Source of the DNA: Brachybacterium vulturis
GTDB lineage: Bacteria > Actinomycetota > Actinomycetes > Actinomycetales > Dermabacteraceae
Assembly (NCBI RefSeq): GCF_002407185.1
Contig: NZ_CP023563.1
Span: forward strand, 496,001 to 560,000
Reading direction: 5' to 3'
DNA length: 64,000 nt
The notes beneath the pieces are model-generated. The model was not told where the DNA came from, did not search any database, and saw only the letters and a program-made list of their open reading frames with translations. The stretch's first letter is position 1; each line of letters opens with the position of its first letter. A program made the translations under genes and the position numbers. Below are positions 53,172 through 60,647 of this stretch, one piece after another.

Positions 53172-53194
53172 TAGGATGACTGGGCAGAGTCATC
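53172..53194 (+). promoter_or_regulatory. SDR promoter -10 with overlapping inverted repeat
   Basis: TAGGAT (53172-53177) overlaps a perfect inverted repeat, GATGACT (53175-53181) and AGTCATC (53188-53194), 6-base loop. A repressor at the repeat would cover the transcription start. The GntR/FCD regulator at 47668 is a candidate. Confidence 0.5.
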
Positions 53195-53219
53195 CACCCC
53201 CATCCCGAGGAGCCCACCC

Positions 53220-54008
53220 GTGTCCCAGACCCCCGCCGCACCATCGACCGCCCCGGACCCGCACGGCGAGTTCTCCGGCCTGCGCGCCCTGGTCACCGGC
53301 GGCGCCTCCGGGATCGGCGCCGCCACCGCGACCGCCCTGCTGGGTCGGGGCGCTCAGGTGGCGGTGCTGGACCTGCACCCGGAGGGCGGCCCCGAGGGCG
53401 CCCTCGCCCTGCGCTGTGACGTGGCGGACACCGCGAGCGTCGAGGCGGCGGTGACCGAGGCCGCTGCCCAGCTCGGCGGCGTGGACATCGTGATCAACAA
53501 CGCCGGGATCGGCGCGCAGGGCGATGTCACCGGCAACGATGACGCCGAATGGGCCCGGGTGCTCGACGTCAACGTCACCTCGGTGGCCCGGGTGATCCGC
53601 GCCGCCCTGCCGCATCTGCGCCGCTCCGAGCACGCCGCGGTCGTGAACACCGCCTCGATCGCCTCCGCGGTGGGCCTGCCGCAGCGGGTGCTCTACTCGG
53701 CCACCAAGGGCGCCGTGCAGTCGATGACCCTGGCCATGGCCGCGGATCTGGTGGGCGAGGGGATCCGCGTCAACGCCGTGCTCCCCGGCACCGCGGACAC
53801 CCCCTGGATCGGCCGGCTGCTGGAGAAGGCCGAGGACCCCGCCGCCGAGCGGGCGGCACTGGAGGCCCGGCAGCCGCACGGCCGATTGGTCTCCCCCGAG
53901 GAGGTCGCCGAGGCCCACTGCTACCTCGCCTCGCCGCGCAACGGCTCCACCGTGGGCGTGCTGCTGTCGATCGACGGCGGCGTCACCGGGGTGCGCACCC
54001 GGTCCTGA
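53220..54008 (+). CDS. Short-chain dehydrogenase (2-keto-3-deoxy-L-fuconate dehydrogenase)
   Basis: A 262-residue SDR. The NAD site is VTGGASGIG, NNAG follows, and the catalytic YxxxK is Tyr159/Lys163 (YSATK). The C-terminal LSIDGGVTG is classical. GTG 53220 follows GAGGAG. It is divergent from the fucose operon and supplies the oxidation step that operon lacks, from 2-keto-3-deoxy- to 2,4-diketo-3-deoxy-L-fuconate. Specificity is inferred from context. Confidence 0.88.
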   Translation: MSQTPAAPSTAPDPHGEFSGLRALVTGGASGIGAATATALLGRGAQVAVLDLHPEGGPEGALALRCDVADTASVEAAVTEAAAQLGGVDIVINNAGIGAQGDVTGNDDAEWARVLDVNVTSVARVIRAALPHLRRSEHAAVVNTASIASAVGLPQRVLYSATKGAVQSMTLAMAADLVGEGIRVNAVLPGTADTPWIGRLLEKAEDPAAERAALEARQPHGRLVSPEEVAEAHCYLASPRNGSTVGVLLSIDGGVTGVRTRS

Positions 54009-54031
54009 GCGGCGGTGGAAGGTGGGACGCG

Positions 54032-54063
54032 GGCTCCGCACGGGGTTACGCGGCCCCGGAGCC
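54032..54063. terminator. Hairpin between SDR and small membrane protein genes
   Basis: GGCTCCG and CGGAGCC pair over an 18-base gap, inside which CGGGG and CCCCG can form an alternative stem. It lies between convergent genes and has no T-run. Confidence 0.4.
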
Positions 54064-54086
54064 GAGAATCGGATCGGCGTCCCCGG

Positions 54087-54416
54087 TCACCGGGCGTCGG
54101 GCTCCTCCTCCGTGCGGCGCGCGATCTCCCGATCGTTCGCATCCGCCCGGCGCGTTCCCACCGCTGAGCCGAGAGCGACGCCCGCGCCGAGCCCGATCCC
54201 CGCGCCGTACACGAAGTCTCCCGGCAGGGCCTGTCCGACGAGGTGGCCGACAGCGCCGCAGAACAGCGCTCCCAGCACGATCCACAGGGTGAGGATGCCT
54301 CCTCGGCTCCACAGCGGCGTCCTGCGCTCCCCTGCCCCGGGGCGCCTGCGCGGTCTCGGGGAGGGGCGATCCCCAGGGGCCTCGCCGTGGTCCAGGTGAT
54401 CATCCGGCGTCGTCAT
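54087..54416 (-). CDS. Small two-helix membrane protein
   Basis: A 109-residue protein of unknown function. Residues 1-30 are polar and basic. Two hydrophobic segments follow (LTLWIVLGALFCGAVGHLVG; FVYGAGIGLGAGVALGSAVG), then an acidic/basic tail. GAGGAG lies before the ATG; an upstream in-frame extension lacks coding character. It stands alone, 149 bp downstream of the decayed locus. Confidence 0.65.
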   Translation of the reverse strand: MTTPDDHLDHGEAPGDRPSPRPRRRPGAGERRTPLWSRGGILTLWIVLGALFCGAVGHLVGQALPGDFVYGAGIGLGAGVALGSAVGTRRADANDREIARRTEEEPDAR

Positions 54417-54565
54417 GCCGCGCTCCTCTGCTCTGCGACCTCCATGGCTCTGCGACCTCCATGCCATCAGAGTCGGTCGGGCCGGGGCACCGACTATCGT
54501 CGGGGATGGCACGGCGGCAGTAGCGCTGCGGAGTCGTCGCGGCGGTCCCACGGCACGCGGCTCGC

Positions 54566-55042
54566 TCAGTCGGTCGTTCCCCGCAGCACCTGGTAGACGA
54601 TCGAGTCGTCGCGGCGGTCCCAGCCCAGCTCGCTGCCGCGCTGGTAGATCTCCTGGGCGGAGGATGCCAGCGGCACCTCCTGGGAGACCTCCGCCGCTGC
54701 CTCTGCGACCAGGCCCATGTCCTTGACGAAGATGGTCAGCGCGGAGCGGACGTCGTCGAAATCGTGATCGACCATGCGCCGGCCGCGATCGCCGAACATG
54801 AAGGAGGCCGCCGCACCGGTGCCGAGCACCTCATGGACCTGCTTCAGATCCAGGCCCATCGAGTCGGCGAGGGCGAGCGCCTCGCCGGCTGCGGCGATGT
54901 GCACGCCGCACAGCAGCTGGTTGACGATCTTGAAGCGCTGTCCGTCACCGGGGCGGGGGCCGACGACCGGGGCGTTCGCGGCCAGGGCATCGAGCACGGG
55001 CCGCACGGCGGCGACGTCGGCCAGGGCCTGCTCACCGCCGAC
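54566..55042 (-). pseudogene. Remnant of a 3-hydroxyisobutyrate-type dehydrogenase (C-terminal domain)
   Basis: About 158 codons encode the helical domain of a beta-hydroxyacid dehydrogenase (LtnD/GarR/MmsB-like). It begins VGGEQALADVAAVRPVLDAL, then FKIVNQLLCGVHIAAAGEALALA, which includes the catalytic-Lys region, and FVKDMGLVAEAA. The whole NAD-binding Rossmann domain is missing. The frame instead runs in without a stop from a kinase fragment. No ribosome site fits the GTG at 55069. I regard it as a deletion product, probably non-functional. Confidence 0.8.
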
Positions 55043-55150
55043 GTTGCCGGGGCAGAACTGTCCCTCCACCCGGGCGCGACGGATGCCGAGGCCGGAGGCC
55101 GCGACCTCATGGGAGGTGATGCCGCCCTTGGCGACGACCCAGGCGGGACT
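55043..55150 (-). pseudogene. Remnant of an OtnK-type four-carbon acid sugar kinase (DUF1537)
   Basis: About 36 codons read WVVAKGGITSHEVAASGLG followed by IRRARVEGQ. This is the nucleotide-binding motif of the C-terminal domain of DUF1537 kinases. It is in frame with the dehydrogenase remnant and is preceded, within the same open frame, by a stop at 55181-55183. The kinase usually works with an LtnD-type dehydrogenase in threonate-like acid pathways, so both pieces may come from one ancestral operon. Confidence 0.65.
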
Positions 55151-55258
55151 CGCGATAGTGACGGGCCACCACGTTCTCGTTCATGAAGCCGTTGCCGCCC
55201 AGACCTGACACGCGTTGCGGGCAATGGTGACGGCGAGGAGCTGTCTCTCGCCGAGGGT
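55140..55258 (-). pseudogene. Frameshifted remnant of an acyl-CoA dehydrogenase
   Basis: One frame reads GERQLLAVTIARNACQV. If one C is restored near 55202, the sequence continues LGGNGFMNENVVARHYRESR. That is the classic C-terminal signature of acyl-CoA dehydrogenases (GGNG, ARxYRDxR). The frame is closed upstream by TAG at 55259-55261. The fragment ends where the kinase fragment begins. Confidence 0.6.
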
Positions 55259-55325
55259 CTATCCGATTCGGGCTGCGCACGCGATCCCGAACCGGGCGGG
55301 GCGGCACCGTCCCCGCCCGGCCCCC

Positions 55326-56702
55326 TCACAGATCCGCCAGCACCCCCGCCGGGTGCTCGAAGCAGTCCGCCACGAAGCGGAGGAAGCCTCCGGCCGTCCC
55401 GCCATCGCAGATGCGGTGGTCGAAGACCAGCGAGAGCTGCATGATCTGACGCAGCCGCAGCTCGCCGTCCACGCCCCAGCCGCGCTCGACGATCCGGCCC
55501 ATGCCGAGCATGGCCGCCTGGCCCTGGGGGATGATCGCGGCCGAGCCGTCCACCCCGAACACCCCGTAGTTGTTCACGGTGAAGGTGCCGCCGGTCAGGT
55601 CCTGCGCGGTGGCCTCGCCCGAGCGTGCCAGCTCGGTGAGCCGCCGCAGCTCGTCCTGCAGCTGCCGGGTGGTCATGGTGTGGGCACCGCGCACCGAGGG
55701 GACCACCAGGCCGCGGTCGGTCTGGACCGCGACGCCGAGGTTGATGCCGTCGAAGGAGACGATCTGCTGCGCTCCCTCGGCATCCTCCTCGAAGCGCTGC
55801 GCGAGCTGCGGGTACCGGGTGAGCCCGGCCAGGGCGAAGCGGGAGGCGAAGGCCAGCAGGCCGGGCGCCGTGCCGTCCCGGGCGGCCAGATCGGCGCGCA
55901 GCTCCTGCAGCGGCGTGACGTCGACATCCACCCAGACGGTCGCCTCCGGGATCTCGCGGCGGGAGCGGGACACGGCGGCGGCGGTCGCCTTGCGCATGCC
56001 GGTGACCTTCTCGGTCCCGACGATCCGGAGCCCGGTGCTGTCGTCGACCTCGGAGCTCGGCTGCGCCTGAGCGGCTGCGGGGCCCGCAGTCCCGGGGCTC
56101 GCCGCCGCGGCGGTGACATCGGCCCGCATGATCAGCCCGGTCGGGCCGGTCCCGCGCACGGCGGTGAGGTCCACGCCCTGCTCGCGGGCCAGCCGTCGCA
56201 CCAGCGGGTTGATGACCCGGGGCGCCTGCGCCGGTGGGTCCTCGGGTGCCACCGCGGGCGCTGTCTCGGCCGCCTCCGGCGCTGTTTCGGCCACCTCCGC
56301 TCCGTCGCGCTCGCGCGGCCGACGGCGGCGCCGGGACGAGGCGGTCGTGGTGCCGTAGCCGACCAGGACCTGGCCGGATCCCTCGTCCGCGGCCCCGACC
56401 GAGGCCTCCTCGTCGGCGCCGTCCTCACCGCCGGCGTCGGCACCGGTGGGCGCGGCGCCGATGCCGTCCTCGACGGAGATCAGCGGTGCGCCGACGGCGA
56501 GCGCCGTATCGGCCTCGGCGTGCAGGGTCGTCACGGTGCCGGCGAACGGGCAGGGCACCTCGACGGCGGCCTTGGCGGTCTCGACCTCGACGATGGGCTG
56601 GTCCACGGCCACCGTGTCACCCGCGGCCACCAGCCACTGGACGATCTCGGCCTCGGTCAGTCCCTCCCCCAGGTCCGGGAGTGCGAACGTGCGGATGGTC
56701 AT
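55326..56702 (-). CDS. bkdC: Branched-chain 2-oxoacid dehydrogenase E2 (dihydrolipoyl acyltransferase)
   Basis: A 458-residue E2. One lipoyl domain at the N-terminus has Lys44 in VETAKAAVEV. A Pro/Ala/Glu-rich linker follows, then the peripheral-subunit-binding domain (NPLVRRLAREQGVDL, GTGPTGLI). The C-terminal acyltransferase has the catalytic DHRICDGG. It lies 1 bp after the E1-beta stop. It forms the core of the complex that makes branched acyl-CoAs from Val, Leu and Ile keto acids. No E3 gene is present, so lipoamide dehydrogenase is supplied from elsewhere. Confidence 0.93.
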   Translation of the reverse strand: MTIRTFALPDLGEGLTEAEIVQWLVAAGDTVAVDQPIVEVETAKAAVEVPCPFAGTVTTLHAEADTALAVGAPLISVEDGIGAAPTGADAGGEDGADEEASVGAADEGSGQVLVGYGTTTASSRRRRRPRERDGAEVAETAPEAAETAPAVAPEDPPAQAPRVINPLVRRLAREQGVDLTAVRGTGPTGLIMRADVTAAAASPGTAGPAAAQAQPSSEVDDSTGLRIVGTEKVTGMRKATAAAVSRSRREIPEATVWVDVDVTPLQELRADLAARDGTAPGLLAFASRFALAGLTRYPQLAQRFEEDAEGAQQIVSFDGINLGVAVQTDRGLVVPSVRGAHTMTTRQLQDELRRLTELARSGEATAQDLTGGTFTVNNYGVFGVDGSAAIIPQGQAAMLGMGRIVERGWGVDGELRLRQIMQLSLVFDHRICDGGTAGGFLRFVADCFEHPAGVLADL

Positions 56703-56703
56703 C

Positions 56704-57780
56704 TCAGTCCTCCCACTGCAGGTCGTCGACGGCGTCGAGGATCCGGTCCACGCCGGGCAGGAAGTGCTGCTCCAGCTTGGGCGGCGGATAGGGGATGTCG
56801 AAGCCGGTCACCCGCAGCACAGGGCCGCGCAGCGAGTGGAAGCAGCGCTCCTGGATGCGGGCGGCGATCTCGCCGGCCACCGAGCCGAAGCCGGACTCCT
56901 CGGAGACGACCAGCGCGCGCCCGGTCCGGCGCACGGAGGCCACGACCGCAGCGTCGTCGAAGGGGACGATCGTGCGCGCGTCGATGACCTCGAGGGATCG
57001 CCCGTCCGCCTCGGCGGCCGCCGCTGCTGCCAGGACCGCCGGGAGGGAGGGGCCGTAGGCGACCAGCGTCGCGTCGGTGCCGCTGCGGGCGATGGTGGCG
57101 CCTCCCGCCTCCAGCGCTGCGCGCGGATCTCCCCCGCCCTCGCTGCCGTCGCTCGTGCTCGTCGCGCCGGCGCCGGCCTCGTACCGGGCCCGCAGCGCGG
57201 CGAGGTCCACCTGGTCCTTGGCGAAGTAGAGCTTCTTGGGCTCCAGGAAGACGACCGGGTCGTCCGAATCGATGGCCGCCCGCAGCAGCAGATAGGCATC
57301 GGCGACGGTGGCCGGGGTGACGACCTTGAGCCCTGGGGTGTGGGCGTAGTACGCCTCGGAGGAGTCGCTGTGGTGCTCCACCCCGCCGATCCCGCCGGCG
57401 TACGGGATCCGGATGACCATCGACATCGCCAGCGCGCCGCGGGTGCGGTTGCGCATCTTCGCGATGTGGGAGACGACCTGCTGGAAGGCGGGATAGGCGA
57501 AGGCGTCGAACTGCATCTCGATCACGGGGCGCAGCCCGCCGATCGCCATCCCGACGGCCGTCCCGGCGATCCCGGACTCGGCCAGCGGGGTGTCGAAGCA
57601 GCGGTCCGCCCCGAAGCGCTCGGCCAGACCGTCGGTGACGCGGAAGACCCCGCCGAGGATGCCGACGTCCTCGCCGAACACGAGCACTCCGGGATCGGCC
57701 GTCAGCGCGTCCGCCAGCGCGGCATTGAGCGCGGTGGCCATCGTGACCGGAGTCGTGGTCTCGGCGGTGGTGCTCATCAT
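56704..57780 (-). CDS. bkdB: Branched-chain 2-oxoacid dehydrogenase E1-beta
   Basis: A 358-residue transketolase-like subunit. VFGEDVGILGGVFRVTDGL, FDTPLAESGIAGTAVGMA, MQFDAFAYPAFQQ and GGIGGVEHHSDSSEAYYAHTPGLKVV are hallmarks of this family. Residues about 195-225 contain an unusual Gly/Ser/Thr-rich insertion. Two ATG codons overlap the E1-alpha stop, after GAGGAGG. Confidence 0.94.
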   Translation of the reverse strand: MMSTTAETTTPVTMATALNAALADALTADPGVLVFGEDVGILGGVFRVTDGLAERFGADRCFDTPLAESGIAGTAVGMAIGGLRPVIEMQFDAFAYPAFQQVVSHIAKMRNRTRGALAMSMVIRIPYAGGIGGVEHHSDSSEAYYAHTPGLKVVTPATVADAYLLLRAAIDSDDPVVFLEPKKLYFAKDQVDLAALRARYEAGAGATSTSDGSEGGGDPRAALEAGGATIARSGTDATLVAYGPSLPAVLAAAAAAEADGRSLEVIDARTIVPFDDAAVVASVRRTGRALVVSEESGFGSVAGEIAARIQERCFHSLRGPVLRVTGFDIPYPPPKLEQHFLPGVDRILDAVDDLQWED

Positions 57781-59033
57781 GCCTCCTCGCGGGCGAGCTC
57801 GTCCGCCAGCTGTGCCGACTGCTCGACCAGCTGCGGGGTGGGGACGGTGAAGACGTGGGCGAAGAGCTCCTGCGGGTCCAGCTCCTGCTCGGCGTTCATG
57901 CCCTCGCGCAGCTCGGCGGCGGCCTGCTCGGCCGCGGCCTGGACCTCCGCCTGCAGGTCGTCGGTGAGCAGGCCGCGGTCGCTCAGGTAGGTGCGCATCC
58001 GGGTGACGGGGTCGAGGGTCCGCCAGTGCTCGGCCTCCTCGTCGGTGCGGTACCGGGTGGCGTCGTCCGCATTGGTGTGCGCCTCGATCCGGTACGTCAG
58101 CGCCTCGATCAGCAGCGGACCGGACCCTTCGCGGGTCAGGCGCACCGCGCGCTCGAACACGGCGAGCAGGGCGACGAGGTCGTTCCCGTCCACGCGCTCA
58201 CCGGCCATCCCGTAGCCGACGGCCTTGTGCGCCAGCGAGGGGGCGGCGGTCTGCCGTTCCAGCGGCACCGAGATCGCGTACTGGTTGTTCTGCACGAAGA
58301 AGACCACGGGCAGGTGGAAGACGGCGGCGAAGTTCAGGGCCTCGTGGAAGTCGCCCTCGCTGGTGGCGCCGTCGCCGCAGAGAGCGACCACCACGGTGTC
58401 CTCCCCGCGCAGACGGGCCGCGTGCGCCAAGCCCACTCCGTGCAGCAGCTGGGTGGTCAGCGGGGTGGACTCGATGCCCACCCGGTATTCGCGGGGGTCG
58501 TAGCCGCTGTGCCAGTCACCGCGGAACAGCGTCATGGCCTCCTCGGGCGGCACGCCGCGGGAGATGACCGCGACGGCATCGCGGTAGGTGGGGAACAGCC
58601 AGTCCTGCGGCTCCAGGTGTGCCGAGGCGGCCACCTGGCAGGCCTCCTGGCCGTAGCTCGAGGGGTAGACGGCCATCCGGCCCTGGCGCACCAGCGCCGA
58701 GTTCTGCTCGTTCAGCCGTCGCCCCGTGACCAGGCGGCGGTAGGCCGCCAGCAGGTCCTCGTCCGCGGGCAGGGGGTAGTCGTGCCCCGGCTCCGGGTCC
58801 TCGCCCGCGGAGCGGCAGACGCGCCCGTCGGGCCCGACGATCCGGATCAGGTGCCGTGCCGGGAGCATGTAGTCCTCCGGCGTGATGCCGAAGCTGCGGG
58901 CCGCCGCCCGCACCCGGTTCGTCGGCTGCTCCGCGCCGGCGGCGGTCTCGTCGGGGCCGCCGACGGCCCCGCCGGCGCTGCCGGCGGTCTCGTCGGTGCC
59001 GTGTCGCACCCTGTCGCGCACGTCGTCGCTCAT
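57777..59033 (-). CDS. bkdA: Branched-chain 2-oxoacid dehydrogenase E1-alpha
   Basis: A 418-residue thiamine-diphosphate subunit. After about 40 disordered residues it has RMAVYPSSYGQEACQV, FPTYRDAVAVISRGV and the TPP/Mg motif GDGATSEGDFHEALNFA to VQNN. IEAHTNADDATRYR is the phosphorylation-loop region of branched-chain types, supporting that specificity over pyruvate. ATG 59033 follows GGGAGGAACG. It is the first gene of the bkdABC operon and divergent from the Lrp regulator. Confidence 0.94.
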   Translation of the reverse strand: MSDDVRDRVRHGTDETAGSAGGAVGGPDETAAGAEQPTNRVRAAARSFGITPEDYMLPARHLIRIVGPDGRVCRSAGEDPEPGHDYPLPADEDLLAAYRRLVTGRRLNEQNSALVRQGRMAVYPSSYGQEACQVAASAHLEPQDWLFPTYRDAVAVISRGVPPEEAMTLFRGDWHSGYDPREYRVGIESTPLTTQLLHGVGLAHAARLRGEDTVVVALCGDGATSEGDFHEALNFAAVFHLPVVFFVQNNQYAISVPLERQTAAPSLAHKAVGYGMAGERVDGNDLVALLAVFERAVRLTREGSGPLLIEALTYRIEAHTNADDATRYRTDEEAEHWRTLDPVTRMRTYLSDRGLLTDDLQAEVQAAAEQAAAELREGMNAEQELDPQELFAHVFTVPTPQLVEQSAQLADELAREEA

Positions 59034-59337
59034 CGTTCCTCCCACACCGGTGTGGTTCGGCCCGCCGGGACGGACAGTCCGCGGGCATTCCGTATCTGAG
59101 ACCCTGCCACTCAGGGACAGTTCGCACAGCAGGTTGCGCAGAATCATGGACGAATTGATCTCCGGTGCGTAGTCTGGCGACGATCCGACGCGACGGTCGC
59201 GGCGTCGGCGCCGAGCATGCGCACGGGCGTCTCCCAGCCCTCCGGCGCCTCTCCCCGCACCACCACCACGCCGCACAGCCATCACGCCGCACGCTCATCA
59301 CGCCGCACAGTCATCACGCCGCCAGGGAGGTCTGCCC
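59034..59337. other. Divergent bkd / lrp regulatory region
   Basis: A 304-bp gap without a gene. It includes a possible lrp promoter (TGGACG, 17-bp spacer, TAGTCT at about 59137-59176) and a 16-bp tandem repeat just before the lrp start. AAT-rich half-sites near 59140-59160 could be Lrp sites, but I cannot define them. Confidence 0.5.
59267..59314. repeat. Three tandem 16-bp repeats upstream of lrp
   Basis: The unit CACGCCGCACAGCCAT and two near-identical copies, at 59267-59282, 59283-59298 and 59299-59314, are followed by a partial copy at 59315. They end 23 bp before the start codon, so they lie in the untranslated leader. The 16-bp spacing is about 1.5 helical turns. Confidence 0.7.
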
Positions 59338-59787
59338 ATGGAGAGGGACCCCGTGCATCTCGACGAGCTCGACGAGCGCATCCTGGAGGAGCTGACCCGC
59401 GACGGCCGGCAGTCCGAGACGGCACTGGCGAAGACGCTCCACATCTCCCGCGCCCACGCCTATGCACGCATCGGGCGGTTGCAGGACGAGGAGGTCATCA
59501 CACGGTTCAGCGCCGTGGTGGACCCCGTCCGCGCCGGGATGCGCACCTCCGCGTACGTCACCCTGAAGCTGCGCCAGCACAGCTGGCGGGACGTGAAGGA
59601 AGCGCTCAAGGAGATCCCGGAGATCTATCACGTGTCCCTGGTGGGCGGGAACTTCGACGTGCTGCTGCTGGTGCGGGCCCGCGACAACCTGGACCTGCGG
59701 CGGGTCGTCTTCGACTTCATCCAGCCGCTGCCGGGCGTGCTGGACACGCAGACCTTCGTGATCTTCGAGGATGCGGACACCCGGTGA
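59338..59787 (+). CDS. bkdR: Lrp/AsnC family regulator (BkdR-like)
   Basis: A 149-residue regulator with an N-terminal helix-turn-helix (LDELDERILEELTRDGRQSETALAKTLHISRAHAYARIGRL) and a C-terminal RAM ligand-sensing domain (VSLVGGNFDVLLLVRARD). GGAGG lies seven bases before the ATG. Divergent from bkdABC, it most likely activates or represses that operon in response to branched-chain amino or keto acids. Confidence 0.9.
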   Translation: MERDPVHLDELDERILEELTRDGRQSETALAKTLHISRAHAYARIGRLQDEEVITRFSAVVDPVRAGMRTSAYVTLKLRQHSWRDVKEALKEIPEIYHVSLVGGNFDVLLLVRARDNLDLRRVVFDFIQPLPGVLDTQTFVIFEDADTR

Positions 59788-59797
59788 CGGTGTCCGC
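59773..59797. terminator. Hairpin enclosing the lrp stop codon
   Basis: GCGGACACC and GGTGTCCGC form a perfect 9-bp stem. The 7-base loop, CGGTGAC, holds the TGA stop of the lrp gene. It lies between convergent lrp and paa genes, with no T-run. Confidence 0.5.
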
Positions 59798-59820
59798 CCG
59801 GTGACCGGCGCCGTCCGGCG

Positions 59821-60624
59821 TCAGGACTCCGTCGGCGCGGCCGCGGGGCCGCGGAACACGGGCGCACGCTTCTGCTGGAAGGCCGCGAACCCCTCGGCGT
59901 AGTCGGCGGAGGCGCAGAGAGCGGCCTGCGCCCGGTTCTCGGCGGCCATCGACTCCCACAGCCCCAGACGCTGATCGCGAATCTGTCCCACCAGCTCCTT
60001 CGAGGCCAGGAACGCTCCGGTGGCCCCGGAGGCGACCTTCGTGGTGATCGCGCGGGTCTGTTCGAGCAGGGTGTCCGACGGCATCGCGCGGGCGAACAGC
60101 CCTCCCGCCACGGCCTCCGCACCGCTCATCAGCTCCGCCGTATAGATCAGGTCCAGGGCGCGATGCGGTCCCAGGCGCTCGGTGAACAGCCAGTGCCCTC
60201 CGGAATCGAGGGTGGCGCCGAGGTTCGCGAACGGGGACCCGATCTTGGCGTCCTCGGCGACGTAGACGACATCCGTGGCGATCGCCAGGCCCAGGCCGAC
60301 GCCCAGGCAGGCGCCGTGGACGGCGGCGAAGGTGGGGGCGGGGAAGGCGGCCATGGACTGCAGCAGGGGCTGGACCCGGCCGTCGAGATATCCGGGGACG
60401 TCGTCCTCGGCCGGGTCGACCCCGGAGATGTCCCGCCCGGCGCAGAAGCCACGGCCCTCGCCGCGCAGCAGCAGGGCCCGCACCTGACCCCGCCGGGCGG
60501 CGTCGGCCGCCTCGTCGTAGACCTGCGCGAGCTCGTCGATCCCGGCGATGTCGAGGGAGTTGAGCGTCTTCGGTGCGGCGAGGACCACCTCGGCGACGCC
60601 GTCGGTGATGGTCAGCTCGATCAT
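59821..60624 (-). CDS. paaG: Enoyl-CoA hydratase/isomerase, PaaG-like
   Basis: A 267-residue crotonase. GEGRGFCAGRDISG gives the first oxyanion-hole element, HGACLGVGLGLA the second, and LGATLDSGGHW carries an Asp placed like the catalytic Asp of PaaG. It would isomerise ring-1,2-epoxyphenylacetyl-CoA to the oxepin form; a PaaF-type hydratase is the alternative. It is the last gene of the phenylacetate operon, 23 bp after paaE, with AGGAGA before the ATG. Confidence 0.82.
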   Translation of the reverse strand: MIELTITDGVAEVVLAAPKTLNSLDIAGIDELAQVYDEAADAARRGQVRALLLRGEGRGFCAGRDISGVDPAEDDVPGYLDGRVQPLLQSMAAFPAPTFAAVHGACLGVGLGLAIATDVVYVAEDAKIGSPFANLGATLDSGGHWLFTERLGPHRALDLIYTAELMSGAEAVAGGLFARAMPSDTLLEQTRAITTKVASGATGAFLASKELVGQIRDQRLGLWESMAAENRAQAALCASADYAEGFAAFQQKRAPVFRGPAAAPTES

Positions 60625-60647
60625 GTCTCTCCTGGAGGTCGTCGTGC

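Noticed and set aside
55107..55307. 66-codon minus-strand frame as a small intact gene
   Set aside because: Only its middle (LGGNGFMNEN region) looks biological, and that part belongs to a frameshifted acyl-CoA dehydrogenase remnant.
59267..59314. 16-bp tandem repeats as a CRISPR array
   Set aside because: Units are contiguous without spacers, far shorter than CRISPR repeats, and no cas gene is present.
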